Part shown: positions 28,572 through 35,610 of the stretch, one piece after another
Numbering within the stretch: position 1 is the first letter of the stretch
Layout: the number at the start of each line of letters is the position of its first letter
From: Amaricoccus macauensis
Lineage (GTDB): Bacteria > Pseudomonadota > Alphaproteobacteria > Rhodobacterales > Rhodobacteraceae
DNA: 64,000 nucleotides
Assembly: GCF_014201905.1 (NCBI RefSeq)
Contig: NZ_JACHFM010000002.1
Coordinates: forward strand, 1,240,001 to 1,304,000
Direction: 5' to 3'
Notes under the pieces: model-generated
What the model saw: only the letters and a program-made list of their open reading frames with translations
The model's database searches: none
Told to the model about the DNA's origin: nothing
Made by a program: the position numbers and the translations under genes

Positions 28572-29581
28572 GCCGGGCGGCATTCCGGGCGTGGGTGATC
28601 CCGCTCGCGCTTCTCGCGGCGGTGCTGCTCGTCTCGCTCGTCGTCGGGCGCTATCCGGTCGGCCCGGGCGATGTTCTCCGGATCATCGCGGCCAAGCTCG
28701 GCGGCGAGGCCGCCGACGTCCCGGAGACTGCGGCGACCGTGGTCTGGCAGGTGCGCCTGCCGCGCGTCGCCGCCGGGCTTCTGGTCGGCGCCGCTCTCGC
28801 CGGGTCCGGCGCGGTGTTTCAGGGGCTCTTTCGCAACCCCCTCGTCTCCCCCGACATCCTCGGGGTGTCGGCGGGCGCGAGCGTCGGGGCTGTCACCGGC
28901 ATCTTCCTTTCGCTTCCGGTCGTCGCGATTCAGGGTCTCGCCTTCGCCGGCGGTCTCGGCGCCGTGGCCATCGTCGCCGCTGTGGGGACCGCCGCGCGGG
29001 GCCGCGATCCGGTGCTGGTGCTGGTGCTCGCGGGTGTCGCGATCGGCGCGCTGCTCGGGGCCTGCGTCTCGCTCGTGAAGGTGCTCGCCGACCCCTACGA
29101 CCAGCTTCCGGCCATCACCTTCTGGCTGCTCGGCAGCCTGGCCAGCACCACCCGCGGTGATGTCCTGTCGATCGTGCCGGCGATCGTGCTCGGCCTTGTT
29201 CCCATGGTGCTCCTGCGCTGGCGGATGAACCTCCTCACCCTCGACGACGAGGAAGCCCGCGCCCTCGGTGTCGAGACCACCCGCCTGCGGCTCGTGCTGA
29301 TCGCCGCCGCGACGCTCCTGACCGCCGCCGCCGTCTCGATCTCGGGCATCGTCGGCTGGATCGGTCTGCTCGTGCCGCACGTCGCCCGCAGTCTCGCGGG
29401 CCCCGACTTCGCCCGGCTGCTGCCCGTGGCGCTGATGCTCGGGGGCGGCTACCTCGTCGCCGTCGACACCCTCGCCCGCTGCCTCGCCGCGACCGAGGTG
29501 CCGCTCGGCATCCTGACCGCAGCGATCGGCGCGCCGTTCTTCCTCTGGCTGCTCATCGCGGCGCGACAGGCGTGGCGCTGA
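28568..29581 (+). CDS. FecCD/BtuC-family ABC permease (molybdate-type candidate)
   Basis: 337 residues from a GTG overlapping the binding-protein stop (GTGA). About ten hydrophobic segments follow the BtuC pattern: RLPRVAAGLLVGAALAGSGAVFQGLFRNPL, PDILGVSAGASVG, and the ATPase-contacting GIVGWIGLLVPHVARSLAGPDF. It overlaps the ATPase by one base. Transported ion inferred from the molbindin. Confidence 0.93.
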   Translation: MSRAAFRAWVIPLALLAAVLLVSLVVGRYPVGPGDVLRIIAAKLGGEAADVPETAATVVWQVRLPRVAAGLLVGAALAGSGAVFQGLFRNPLVSPDILGVSAGASVGAVTGIFLSLPVVAIQGLAFAGGLGAVAIVAAVGTAARGRDPVLVLVLAGVAIGALLGACVSLVKVLADPYDQLPAITFWLLGSLASTTRGDVLSIVPAIVLGLVPMVLLRWRMNLLTLDDEEARALGVETTRLRLVLIAAATLLTAAAVSISGIVGWIGLLVPHVARSLAGPDFARLLPVALMLGGGYLVAVDTLARCLAATEVPLGILTAAIGAPFFLWLLIAARQAWR

Positions 29582-30351
29582 TGCTCACCGCGGTCGATCT
29601 CGCGTTCGGCTACCGCGGAGTCCGCGTCGGCGGCGGCGTCAACCTCGCCATCGCGCCGGGCGAGGTCTTCTGCCTGCTCGGGCCGAACGGCTGCGGCAAG
29701 ACCACGCTCTTTCGCACCCTCCTCGGTCTGCTGCCGCCACACGCCGGCCGGGTCGAGCTCGACGGCAAGCCGGTGGCAGCCTTCTCCCGCGCCGAATTCG
29801 CCCGCCGCATCGCCTATGTGCCGCAGGCCGGCGCGCCGACCTTTCCGTTCAGCGTCGCCGACGTGGTGCTGATGGGGCGGGCGAGCCGGATCGCCACCTT
29901 CGCGGCACCCGGCCCCGCCGATCACGCCGCCGCCCGCGCCGCCCTCGCCACCATCGGCATCGCGCACCTCGCCGAGCGGCGGTTCTCGGAAGTAAGCGGC
30001 GGAGAGCGCCAGATGACCCTGATCGCCCGCGCCCTCGCCCAGGAGCCCGGCCTCGTGGTGATGGACGAGCCGACCGCGAGCCTCGACTTCGGCAATCAGG
30101 CGCGCGTCATCGCCCAGGTCCGCGCCCTCGGCGCGCGGGGCATCGCGGTGGTGCTCTCCACCCACGATCCGGGGCAGGCTTTCGCCTGCGCCAGCCGCGT
30201 TGCGCTGATGCGCCGGGGCGAGATCGTCAGCTTGGGGAGACCAACTGCCACCTTGAAGCCCGAGGCGCTCCGGGCTCTCTACGGAGTAGATGTGACGGTC
30301 GCCTGGCTCGAGCCCGCCGGCCGTCGGGTCTGTATTCCAACACTTGAGTAA
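29581..30351 (+). CDS. ABC ATPase of the FecCD-type (molybdate candidate) importer
   Basis: 256 residues from ATG 29581, which overlaps the permease stop (TGATG); a GTG nine bases earlier is possible. Walker A GPNGCGKT, Q-loop YVPQAG, signature SEVSGGERQMTLIARAL, Walker B LVVMDEPTASLD, H-loop STHDPGQA. It forms the ATPase dimer of the importer. The molbindin gene begins 13 bp downstream. Confidence 0.93.
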   Translation: MLTAVDLAFGYRGVRVGGGVNLAIAPGEVFCLLGPNGCGKTTLFRTLLGLLPPHAGRVELDGKPVAAFSRAEFARRIAYVPQAGAPTFPFSVADVVLMGRASRIATFAAPGPADHAAARAALATIGIAHLAERRFSEVSGGERQMTLIARALAQEPGLVVMDEPTASLDFGNQARVIAQVRALGARGIAVVLSTHDPGQAFACASRVALMRRGEIVSLGRPTATLKPEALRALYGVDVTVAWLEPAGRRVCIPTLE

Positions 30352-30364
30352 ACGGAGAGTCCCG

Positions 30365-30571
30365 ATGCGGATCAGTGCACGCAACAGCCTGAAGGGAAAG
30401 ATCGTCGAGGTGACCAAGGGCGCCACGACGAGCCATGTGAAGATCGACGTCGGCGGCACGGTCGTCACCGCCGCCATCACCAACACGTCCGTCGACGAGC
30501 TCGGCCTCGAGGTCGGCAAGACCGCCTACGCGGTGATCAAGGCTTCCGACGTCATGGTCGGCGTCGACTGA
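30365..30571 (+). CDS. mop: Molbindin (Mop, TOBE-domain molybdopterin/molybdate-binding protein)
   Basis: 68 residues beginning MRISARNSLKGKIVEVTKGA and continuing TSHVKIDVGGTVVTAAITNTSVDELGLEVG, a textbook single Mop/TOBE domain. Such proteins hexamerise and store or buffer molybdate or tungstate in the cytoplasm. GGAGAG lies about 8 bases upstream of the ATG. As last gene of the importer operon it supports assignment of the transporter to molybdate/tungstate. SoxC in the window is a molybdenum enzyme, which gives a use for the metal. Confidence 0.93.
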   Translation: MRISARNSLKGKIVEVTKGATTSHVKIDVGGTVVTAAITNTSVDELGLEVGKTAYAVIKASDVMVGVD

Positions 30572-30626
30572 CTTCGGCCTGACCGGCTGCAGGAACTCCG
30601 GGACGGGTGATTGATCCCGACCCGAC

Positions 30627-30656
30627 AGATGGCCGGCTGCTGCCAGCCGGCCATCT
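30627..30656 (+). terminator. Hairpin after the molbindin gene
   Basis: 13-bp perfect stem AGATGGCCGGCTG / CAGCCGGCCATCT with loop CTGC, 55 bases after the mop stop. There is no U-run, so it may act with Rho or as a 3'-end stabiliser. Confidence 0.6.
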
Positions 30657-31225
30657 CGGGACGCCGCTCGTTGGACACGGGCTCGGACGCTTCCGCTTTC
30701 AGAGACGCCTGTGGGCGTCCATCTCCCCCTTCAAACATCTCCCGCAGCGATGCGGTGCGCCGCCCCTAACAATCCCGAGGGAAGCCTCTCCGCGAGCGCA
30801 ACCCCACGGAGAGTTGGCCGTCTGAGCGCTTGAAGCGGGCGGCGGTACCCGCCACCCGGCGGCGACGCGCCGGATCAGCGCGACGGATCAGCGCGACAGC
30901 ACCGGGTCGGCCTCGCCGATATCCCGGCGACGGTCCATGAAGGAGCTGACGCTGCCTGAACACGGCACTCTCCGAATGGTTGCGGCTCTCAGTCCTCCCA
31001 TAGCCGATCTTCCGGGAGTCCGTCGCTTCGCGACCGACGCAGCTATTCCGTTGCAAGTTGACTACTTGATGATCGCCCCAGCTCTCCCTTCTGGTTGACG
31101 AGACCTCCGGAAGCCGGATCACACCATCGCATCAAGTAAGTCATCTCTGACTAATTCGTATCCCATATGATCAATCAGCCCTGAGCTTGATATTATCCAC
31201 ACAAATCCGGTTCAAACGATGCGAT
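30657..31225. other. Intergenic gap before the copper-enzyme operon
   Basis: About 570 bases with no supportable gene. The right third, from about 31130, is markedly richer in A+T than the surrounding genes, as expected for a regulatory region. A single perfect DnaA-box sequence TTATCCACA lies at 31193-31201. No tRNA or obvious RNA was recognised. Confidence 0.5.
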
Positions 31226-31241
31226 ATTCATGTTTGCGAAT
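31226..31241. promoter_or_regulatory. SoxR/SqrR-type operator candidate upstream of the copper-enzyme operon
   Basis: ATTC-N8-GAAT palindrome (ATTC 31226-31229, GAAT 31238-31241), in A+T-rich context and directly before a possible -35 element. I recall ATTC-N8-GAAT as the consensus of the persulfide-sensing ArsR-family repressor SqrR. The same pattern stands before soxB in this window, and a SoxR of that type is encoded at 41551-41886. Confidence 0.6.
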
Positions 31242-31244
31242 TTT

Positions 31245-31273
31245 TTGTTGCGTTTAAATGGAAGCACGATACT
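31245..31273 (+). promoter_or_regulatory. Possible promoter of the copper-enzyme operon
   Basis: TTGTTG (31245-31250), 17-base spacer, GATACT (31268-31273). Each box is a partial match to sigma-70. The operator candidate ends 3 bases before the -35 box, a position suited to repression. The leader to the first ATG would be about 160 bases. Confidence 0.4.
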
Positions 31274-31438
31274 GTGGGACAGGCTCATCGGGCACGTAGC
31301 ACAAGAACACGGGATGTATTGAAGCTGTCGCAGTAGTGCCAGGGCGCAAAACCGGAATGGCGCGCCGGTAAACCGCAAGTCGCCGAACCCGACAAGGGAA
31401 GGATTACAACGTGCTGTCAACGTGGAGGAGGGACGTCA

Positions 31439-32053
31439 ATGAGGCTCATCGGAATGGGCAGTCTGTCGCTGTTCGCCGTACTGGTGGCCGCAGTCGCGGT
31501 GCCGAGCAGTGCCATCTGCGCGGACGACGGCGGGTTCCCGACCGCCGATCAGGTCGGGGGTGAAGTCTTTCCCGACGGACTGCAACCCGGGGACACATTC
31601 CCGGGCGACGTCGTGCTTTACGACGCTGAGAGCAACGAGACGACATTCGGAAAGCTTGCGCAGGGAAAGCGCACCCTCCTGACGTTCTTCATCACCGCGG
31701 CTCCGGCATCGGTTGCGGAACTGAAGGCGATCGAGTCCACGGTCGGGGCGGCACCCGAACTGAACGTCATCTTCGCGAACTCGGACCTGGTGGGCAACGC
31801 GTTGTTCGGAGGTGCCCAGACGCAACTTGCCGAGACTGTCCGCACGGTCGGCATCGTCAAGACCGAGGGAGGGCTCACCACGCCGATGTATGTGGCGCCC
31901 AACAACGTCTACGCGCCCGATGGCCTGTCGAACCGCCTCGGCTTCCGCGGGCTGCCCACCAGCTATCTGATCTCTGCCGATGGGAAGGTTGAAAGGACGT
32001 TCGTGGGGACCCGCGAGTGGACGCCAGCCGATTTCGAGAAAGTCGAGGAATAA
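31439..32053 (+). CDS. TlpA/ResA-like periplasmic thioredoxin-fold protein lacking the CxxC pair
   Basis: 204 residues with a signal peptide (cleavage near SSAICA). The mature part follows the TlpA/SCO pattern: LQPGDTFPGDVVLYDAESNE, then TLLTFFITAAPASVAELKAIE, where the expected active-site WCxPC is replaced by TAAPAS, and a late cis-Pro region GLPTSYLISADGKVERTFVG. With no cysteine in the mature protein it cannot act as a thiol redox enzyme. A role as a scaffold, chaperone or copper-transfer partner for the downstream enzyme is inference. It ends 4 bases before the next start. Confidence 0.75.
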   Translation: MRLIGMGSLSLFAVLVAAVAVPSSAICADDGGFPTADQVGGEVFPDGLQPGDTFPGDVVLYDAESNETTFGKLAQGKRTLLTFFITAAPASVAELKAIESTVGAAPELNVIFANSDLVGNALFGGAQTQLAETVRTVGIVKTEGGLTTPMYVAPNNVYAPDGLSNRLGFRGLPTSYLISADGKVERTFVGTREWTPADFEKVEE

Positions 32054-32057
32054 ATCC

Positions 32058-33521
32058 ATGCTGACGAGACGGAACTACCTGCGTGGGGCGCTGGCGACCG
32101 GCGCAGGGCTGGCGCTCGGGTCCGGCGGGATCGGCGCCGCGCTGGCCGCCGTTCACGACGCCACCAGCGAGGGCACGCACGCGCTCTTCAAGCAGTTTCA
32201 TGGCAACGTCATCCTGTTGCCCGGAAAGTACTCAGGGACGGTCTCGGCGCTCGATCTCAGCGCGCCTGAGACGTTGGCCTGGTACAACTACGGCCGCGCC
32301 GGGATCGACATGCCGATTCCCCACCACATCGCCGCGATGCCGTCGGCCGACCCGTACAAGTCGTTCGATTTCTACCAGACGATGCAGCCGCCGGGGGCGC
32401 CCTACGTCAACGAGAACTCGCCCGAATGGCGCGACCGCGGCGACTTCAAGATGTTCAAGATGCGCTACGACGGGACGGGTACGCAGAACTCCATCAGCGT
32501 CGTCAGTGACATATCCGCTGCAACCGGCATGGCGCTTGGCGTTCACGTGTCGATCGGGGTCGGGGTCAACGCGGAAAAGTACGTGGCCTTTGCCGACGGG
32601 CAAAAGGACATGGTCCTGATCACGACGATCGACGACGATCCGAAGATCGTGAAGGCCTTCCGGGCTGACTACGATCCCAACGCCCGGGAGCTCAATATCC
32701 AGCACATCTTCCCCGATGCCTCGACAGGTCGTTTCGACTTCGAAGGGCGCAAGGGAATGAAGACGAGCCATGAGGCCATGCTCGGGGAAGAGCTGATGCC
32801 CGCCGATCCGACGGCGGTGTTCGTCGACGCGTTCACCTGGCACCCGACGTTGCCCCTCGGCGCGATCCTGATCCGCCGCCACGGCTGCTGCGTCATCGTC
32901 AACACCGAAACCTGGGAGCCGCTGGCGCTGCTCTCGACGGCGAAGGGCTCGCCCGATCACTTCGACCTCGTGCGTCAGTCGGGGACCACGTGGACCTATT
33001 CGATCCCGTCGGTGCTGACGCCACTCCACGAGGCGGGGTTCATCACCTCGGGCGAGTTCTTCCTCGCCTGCAACAACGTGCTGCAGAACAACGTCGCGGT
33101 CTATCGCTCCGAGGATCCGGACCCGATGAAATGGAAGAAGGAGGCCTTCGTCGAAGGCTTCGGGACGAAGTACCTTCCCCTGCACATGGGCAACGTCCCT
33201 GACTCACGGTGGGTGTTCTTCACGATCTGGGCGCGCAAGCCCAACAACGGCTTCATCTGCAAGGTCGATCCGAAGACGTGGGAGGTCGTTACCCGCTGGG
33301 ATACCGGGCCAGATCCGCACACCTGCGACTGCACGGTAGACGGCAAGTACATCACCACGGTCTATTCCGGGAACCAGTCCGGTCAGGCGGGTCTCGTCGT
33401 CATCGACGCGGACACCGACGAAATCGTGGCCCGCTTGCCGAGCCCGGCGGGGCACCATGACCATGTGGTCGTGCCCGAGAGCTGGGAGGGACTGAAGTCC
33501 TCCCGAAGCACATCGGTCTGA
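32058..33521 (+). CDS. Putative copper beta-propeller oxidoreductase, thiocyanate-dehydrogenase-like
   Basis: 487 residues. The start LTRRNYLRGALATG is a Tat signal, so export is probably in folded form. The rest reads as repeated beta-propeller blades (e.g. GTVSALDLSAPETL, GCCVIVNTETWEPLALL, GFICKVDPKTWEVVTRW, GLVVIDADTDEIVARL). Histidines H89/H90, H163, H324, H376, H421 and H466/H467/H469 fall in blade-loop contexts. Their spacing resembles the copper-ligand histidines I recall for thiocyanate dehydrogenase of Thioalkalivibrio paradoxus, but this is from memory. The expected reaction would be oxidation of thiocyanate to cyanate and sulfur. Copper-related genes follow and sox genes are nearby. 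Alternatives are another copper propeller enzyme, such as a nitrous-oxide-reductase-like protein without a CuA domain. Confidence 0.62.
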   Translation: MLTRRNYLRGALATGAGLALGSGGIGAALAAVHDATSEGTHALFKQFHGNVILLPGKYSGTVSALDLSAPETLAWYNYGRAGIDMPIPHHIAAMPSADPYKSFDFYQTMQPPGAPYVNENSPEWRDRGDFKMFKMRYDGTGTQNSISVVSDISAATGMALGVHVSIGVGVNAEKYVAFADGQKDMVLITTIDDDPKIVKAFRADYDPNARELNIQHIFPDASTGRFDFEGRKGMKTSHEAMLGEELMPADPTAVFVDAFTWHPTLPLGAILIRRHGCCVIVNTETWEPLALLSTAKGSPDHFDLVRQSGTTWTYSIPSVLTPLHEAGFITSGEFFLACNNVLQNNVAVYRSEDPDPMKWKKEAFVEGFGTKYLPLHMGNVPDSRWVFFTIWARKPNNGFICKVDPKTWEVVTRWDTGPDPHTCDCTVDGKYITTVYSGNQSGQAGLVVIDADTDEIVARLPSPAGHHDHVVVPESWEGLKSSRSTSV

Positions 33522-33531
33522 CGGCGATACC

Positions 33532-33558
33532 GGCGCCGCGGCACACTGCCGTGGCGCC
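33532..33558 (+). terminator. Terminator after the putative copper enzyme gene
   Basis: 12-bp stem GGCGCCGCGGCA / TGCCGTGGCGCC (one G-U pair) with a 3-base loop, 10 bases after the stop and followed by TTCCCCCCCCTTT. It would separate, or partly uncouple, the enzyme from the copper-handling genes downstream. Confidence 0.65.
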
Positions 33559-33596
33559 TTCCCCCCCCCTTTGAACGCTTCTGTCGAGGTGCCGAA

Positions 33597-34061
33597 ATGG
33601 TTCAGGCGCGAGTGATTGCATCTTGCTTGCGGGCAGCTGTTGCCGTGGTCGCATTCGTCGCGGTTTCGGCGTCCGCCGTCGCCGCGCACGATTTCGACCC
33701 CGCCCATCCACCTGCCGGTCCCAACGGCGGTCTCGTGACGGCCGGCGACGCGGGTCATGTCGAATTCGGCATCGACGCGGGAAAGCTGATTGTCTGGCTC
33801 ACCGACCATGGCGGCGAACCCATTGCCTCCGGCAATCTGGTTGGGCACGCGTCATTCGTGACTGGCGCGGAAAGGCTCGATCTGGTTCTCGAACCGACCG
33901 GTGATCACATGATGCAGGCCGAGGACCCCCGCATTGCACCGGTCGAAGGTGCGCGCGTCTCGTTTCACACGGTCCTGTCGGATGGAATGCCTCTTGAGGC
34001 GCGCGTCATCATTCCGGGCGAGCATGCGGCCGCGGGCGAGCCTGCTGCCCACGGGCATTGA
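33597..34061 (+). CDS. Periplasmic His-rich protein, possible copper-binding accessory
   Basis: 154 residues with a signal peptide ending SASAVAA and then HDFDPAHPPAGPNGGLV. The body is a small predicted beta domain, and the tail HAAAGEPAAHGH is rich in His. It resembles small periplasmic proteins found beside CusB/CzcB-type fusion proteins. A metal-binding role is inferred from the histidines and from the RND genes downstream. No enzyme motif is visible. Confidence 0.6.
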   Translation: MVQARVIASCLRAAVAVVAFVAVSASAVAAHDFDPAHPPAGPNGGLVTAGDAGHVEFGIDAGKLIVWLTDHGGEPIASGNLVGHASFVTGAERLDLVLEPTGDHMMQAEDPRIAPVEGARVSFHTVLSDGMPLEARVIIPGEHAAAGEPAAHGH

Positions 34062-34062
34062 C

Positions 34063-34707
34063 GTGGGCAGGCTTCCCCATGACACCGGCCGCGGCATCCT
34101 GTCGGCCGCGCTGATCTGCATTGCCGGCACAGCGCACGCTGGCGCGGCCGAAATCGAGCGGCTCAAGAGCACACACGCCTGCGTGGAGTGCGATCTGTCG
34201 GGAGATGACCTGACGCAGGTCACCTTGATGCATGTCGATCTCTCCCGCGCCAATCTCTCGGGCGCACGGCTCGACGGGACCAGCATGATCAACTCGAATC
34301 TGAGCGGCGCGGATCTCACCGGCGCGAGTCTCGTGGGCACGACGCTGGGGGGTGTGATGCTGGCCGAGGCGGATCTGACCGGTGCCGATCTCTCGGGCGC
34401 GATCATGGTCATGGTGCATTCGCCGGGGGCCATCTTCGACGGCGCGAACCTGACGGGCGCGCAGGCGCCGACCTCGGATTTCGAGGGCGCCTCCTTCCGG
34501 GAGGCGCGCATGGCCGGGGCGGATCTCTATTCGTCCGCGCTGTTCTTCGCCGACCTGAGCGGCGCGGACCTGCGCGGCGCCGACCTGAACGCGTCGGACT
34601 TCGATCAGGCCGTGACGGAAGGCACGGTGACGGATCAGCAGACGGTCTGCCCTGATCGTGAACCCGGTCCCTGCTGGGCGGCGTCTGCCGGGGGAACCGA
34701 TCCATGA
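34063..34707 (+). CDS. Secreted pentapeptide-repeat protein
   Basis: About 214 residues from a GTG two bases after the previous stop; an upstream ATG at 34024 is also possible. A signal-like segment (GILSAALICIAGTAHAGA) is followed by a CxxC pair (HACVECDLSG). About 25 pentapeptide repeats of the A(D/N)LSGA type then build a right-handed quadrilateral beta-helix. A C-terminal pair of cysteines (TVCPDREPGPC) caps it. Its stop overlaps the next start (ATGA). The role is unknown; it may be a structural or copper-site assembly partner. Confidence 0.72.
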   Translation: MGRLPHDTGRGILSAALICIAGTAHAGAAEIERLKSTHACVECDLSGDDLTQVTLMHVDLSRANLSGARLDGTSMINSNLSGADLTGASLVGTTLGGVMLAEADLTGADLSGAIMVMVHSPGAIFDGANLTGAQAPTSDFEGASFREARMAGADLYSSALFFADLSGADLRGADLNASDFDQAVTEGTVTDQQTVCPDREPGPCWAASAGGTDP

Positions 34708-35609
34708 CGCGGCGCCCGCTCACGCGCGGCCGGCCTGCTGAGCTTTGCGCGGCCGCCCTTCTGGCCGGGATGGCGGCGCTCTGCGCTCCGGCGGCGGCGC
34801 GGGCGCATTCGGACGCCTCCTCGTTTGGCGGTGGCGCCGGCGTGCACGATCACGTCGTCGAGGGCCCCGCGTCAGTGCCCGGTTACCCCGCCCGCGTCAT
34901 GGTCGACCCCCGTCGCGTGGTGAACGTGACGATGCGCGTCAATGCAAGGATCACGGCGGTGCTGAGCGGCCCGCCGGGAACGCGGGTCAGCGCTGGTGAG
35001 CCGCTTGCGCGCTTCACGAGCGCCGAGCTCGACACATTGCAGACGACCTACATCGAAACCTATCGCGCCAGGGACGTCATGATGGCGATATCCATGACCG
35101 GCGAGGAGAAACTCATCGAAGGACGGATGAACCTGCGCTGGCGCGGGCTCTCCGAAGACGACGTTGTCACGATCGAGCGCACCCGGACACCGGTCGACGA
35201 GGTCACGATCTTCGCGCCGATCGACGGCTACATCACGCAAGTGAACATCGGCGGCGACCGCATCGTCAACGCGGGCACCAGGGCCGGGCTGTTCACCGCG
35301 AGCGGATCATCGGTGTTTCAGGTGGCCGATCCCGGGGCGCTGCTCATCGAGGCGAGCGTTCCGATCGGGATCGCCGAAGCTTTGCGACCGGGAGACACGC
35401 TTTCGGTTTCGCTGCCCGGCGCCGAGACTGCCGAGGCGGCCGCTGCGGTCGTCGACGCCGTCCTGCCGCTCGTCGACCCGGCGACACCCTGGGCGCGAAC
35501 GGTCCGGCTGACCCCGGGCGAGCAGATCGCCCGCGCTCTCCGGCCCGGCCAGATGGTGACGCTGCTGCCGCCCGATGCGGCCGAGCAGCACGTTGTCCGC
35601 GAGTACTGA
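34704..35609 (+). CDS. Membrane-fusion (adaptor) protein 1 of an RND pump
   Basis: 301 residues with a signal segment (AAALLAGMAALCAPAAARA) and a His-containing mature start (HSDASS...GVHDHVVEG). The HlyD/CusB adaptor pattern follows: NARITAVLSGPPGTRVSAGEPLARFTSAEL, a short alpha-hairpin (LDTLQTTYIETYRAR), then IFAPIDGYITQVNIGGDRIVNAGT and a beta-barrel. It lacks a long C-terminal membrane-proximal domain, unlike adaptor 2. It probably links the RND pump to the outer membrane in export of copper or another metal. Confidence 0.78.
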   Translation: MTRRPLTRGRPAELCAAALLAGMAALCAPAAARAHSDASSFGGGAGVHDHVVEGPASVPGYPARVMVDPRRVVNVTMRVNARITAVLSGPPGTRVSAGEPLARFTSAELDTLQTTYIETYRARDVMMAISMTGEEKLIEGRMNLRWRGLSEDDVVTIERTRTPVDEVTIFAPIDGYITQVNIGGDRIVNAGTRAGLFTASGSSVFQVADPGALLIEASVPIGIAEALRPGDTLSVSLPGAETAEAAAAVVDAVLPLVDPATPWARTVRLTPGEQIARALRPGQMVTLLPPDAAEQHVVREY

Positions 35610-35610
35610 G

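Noticed and set aside
31193-31201. DnaA box TTATCCACA as evidence for a replication origin
   Set aside because: A single box with no cluster, no dnaA/parAB-type genes and no A+T-rich unwinding region; probably chance or a minor regulatory site.
32058-33521. Methanethiol oxidase (SBP56 family) as identity of the copper enzyme
   Set aside because: The conserved SBP56 segments around Cys and His that I know are not present, while the blade pattern and His spacing suit a thiocyanate-dehydrogenase-like enzyme. Not excluded formally.
32058-33521. Nitrous oxide reductase
   Set aside because: The protein is too short and has no C-terminal cupredoxin (CuA) domain.
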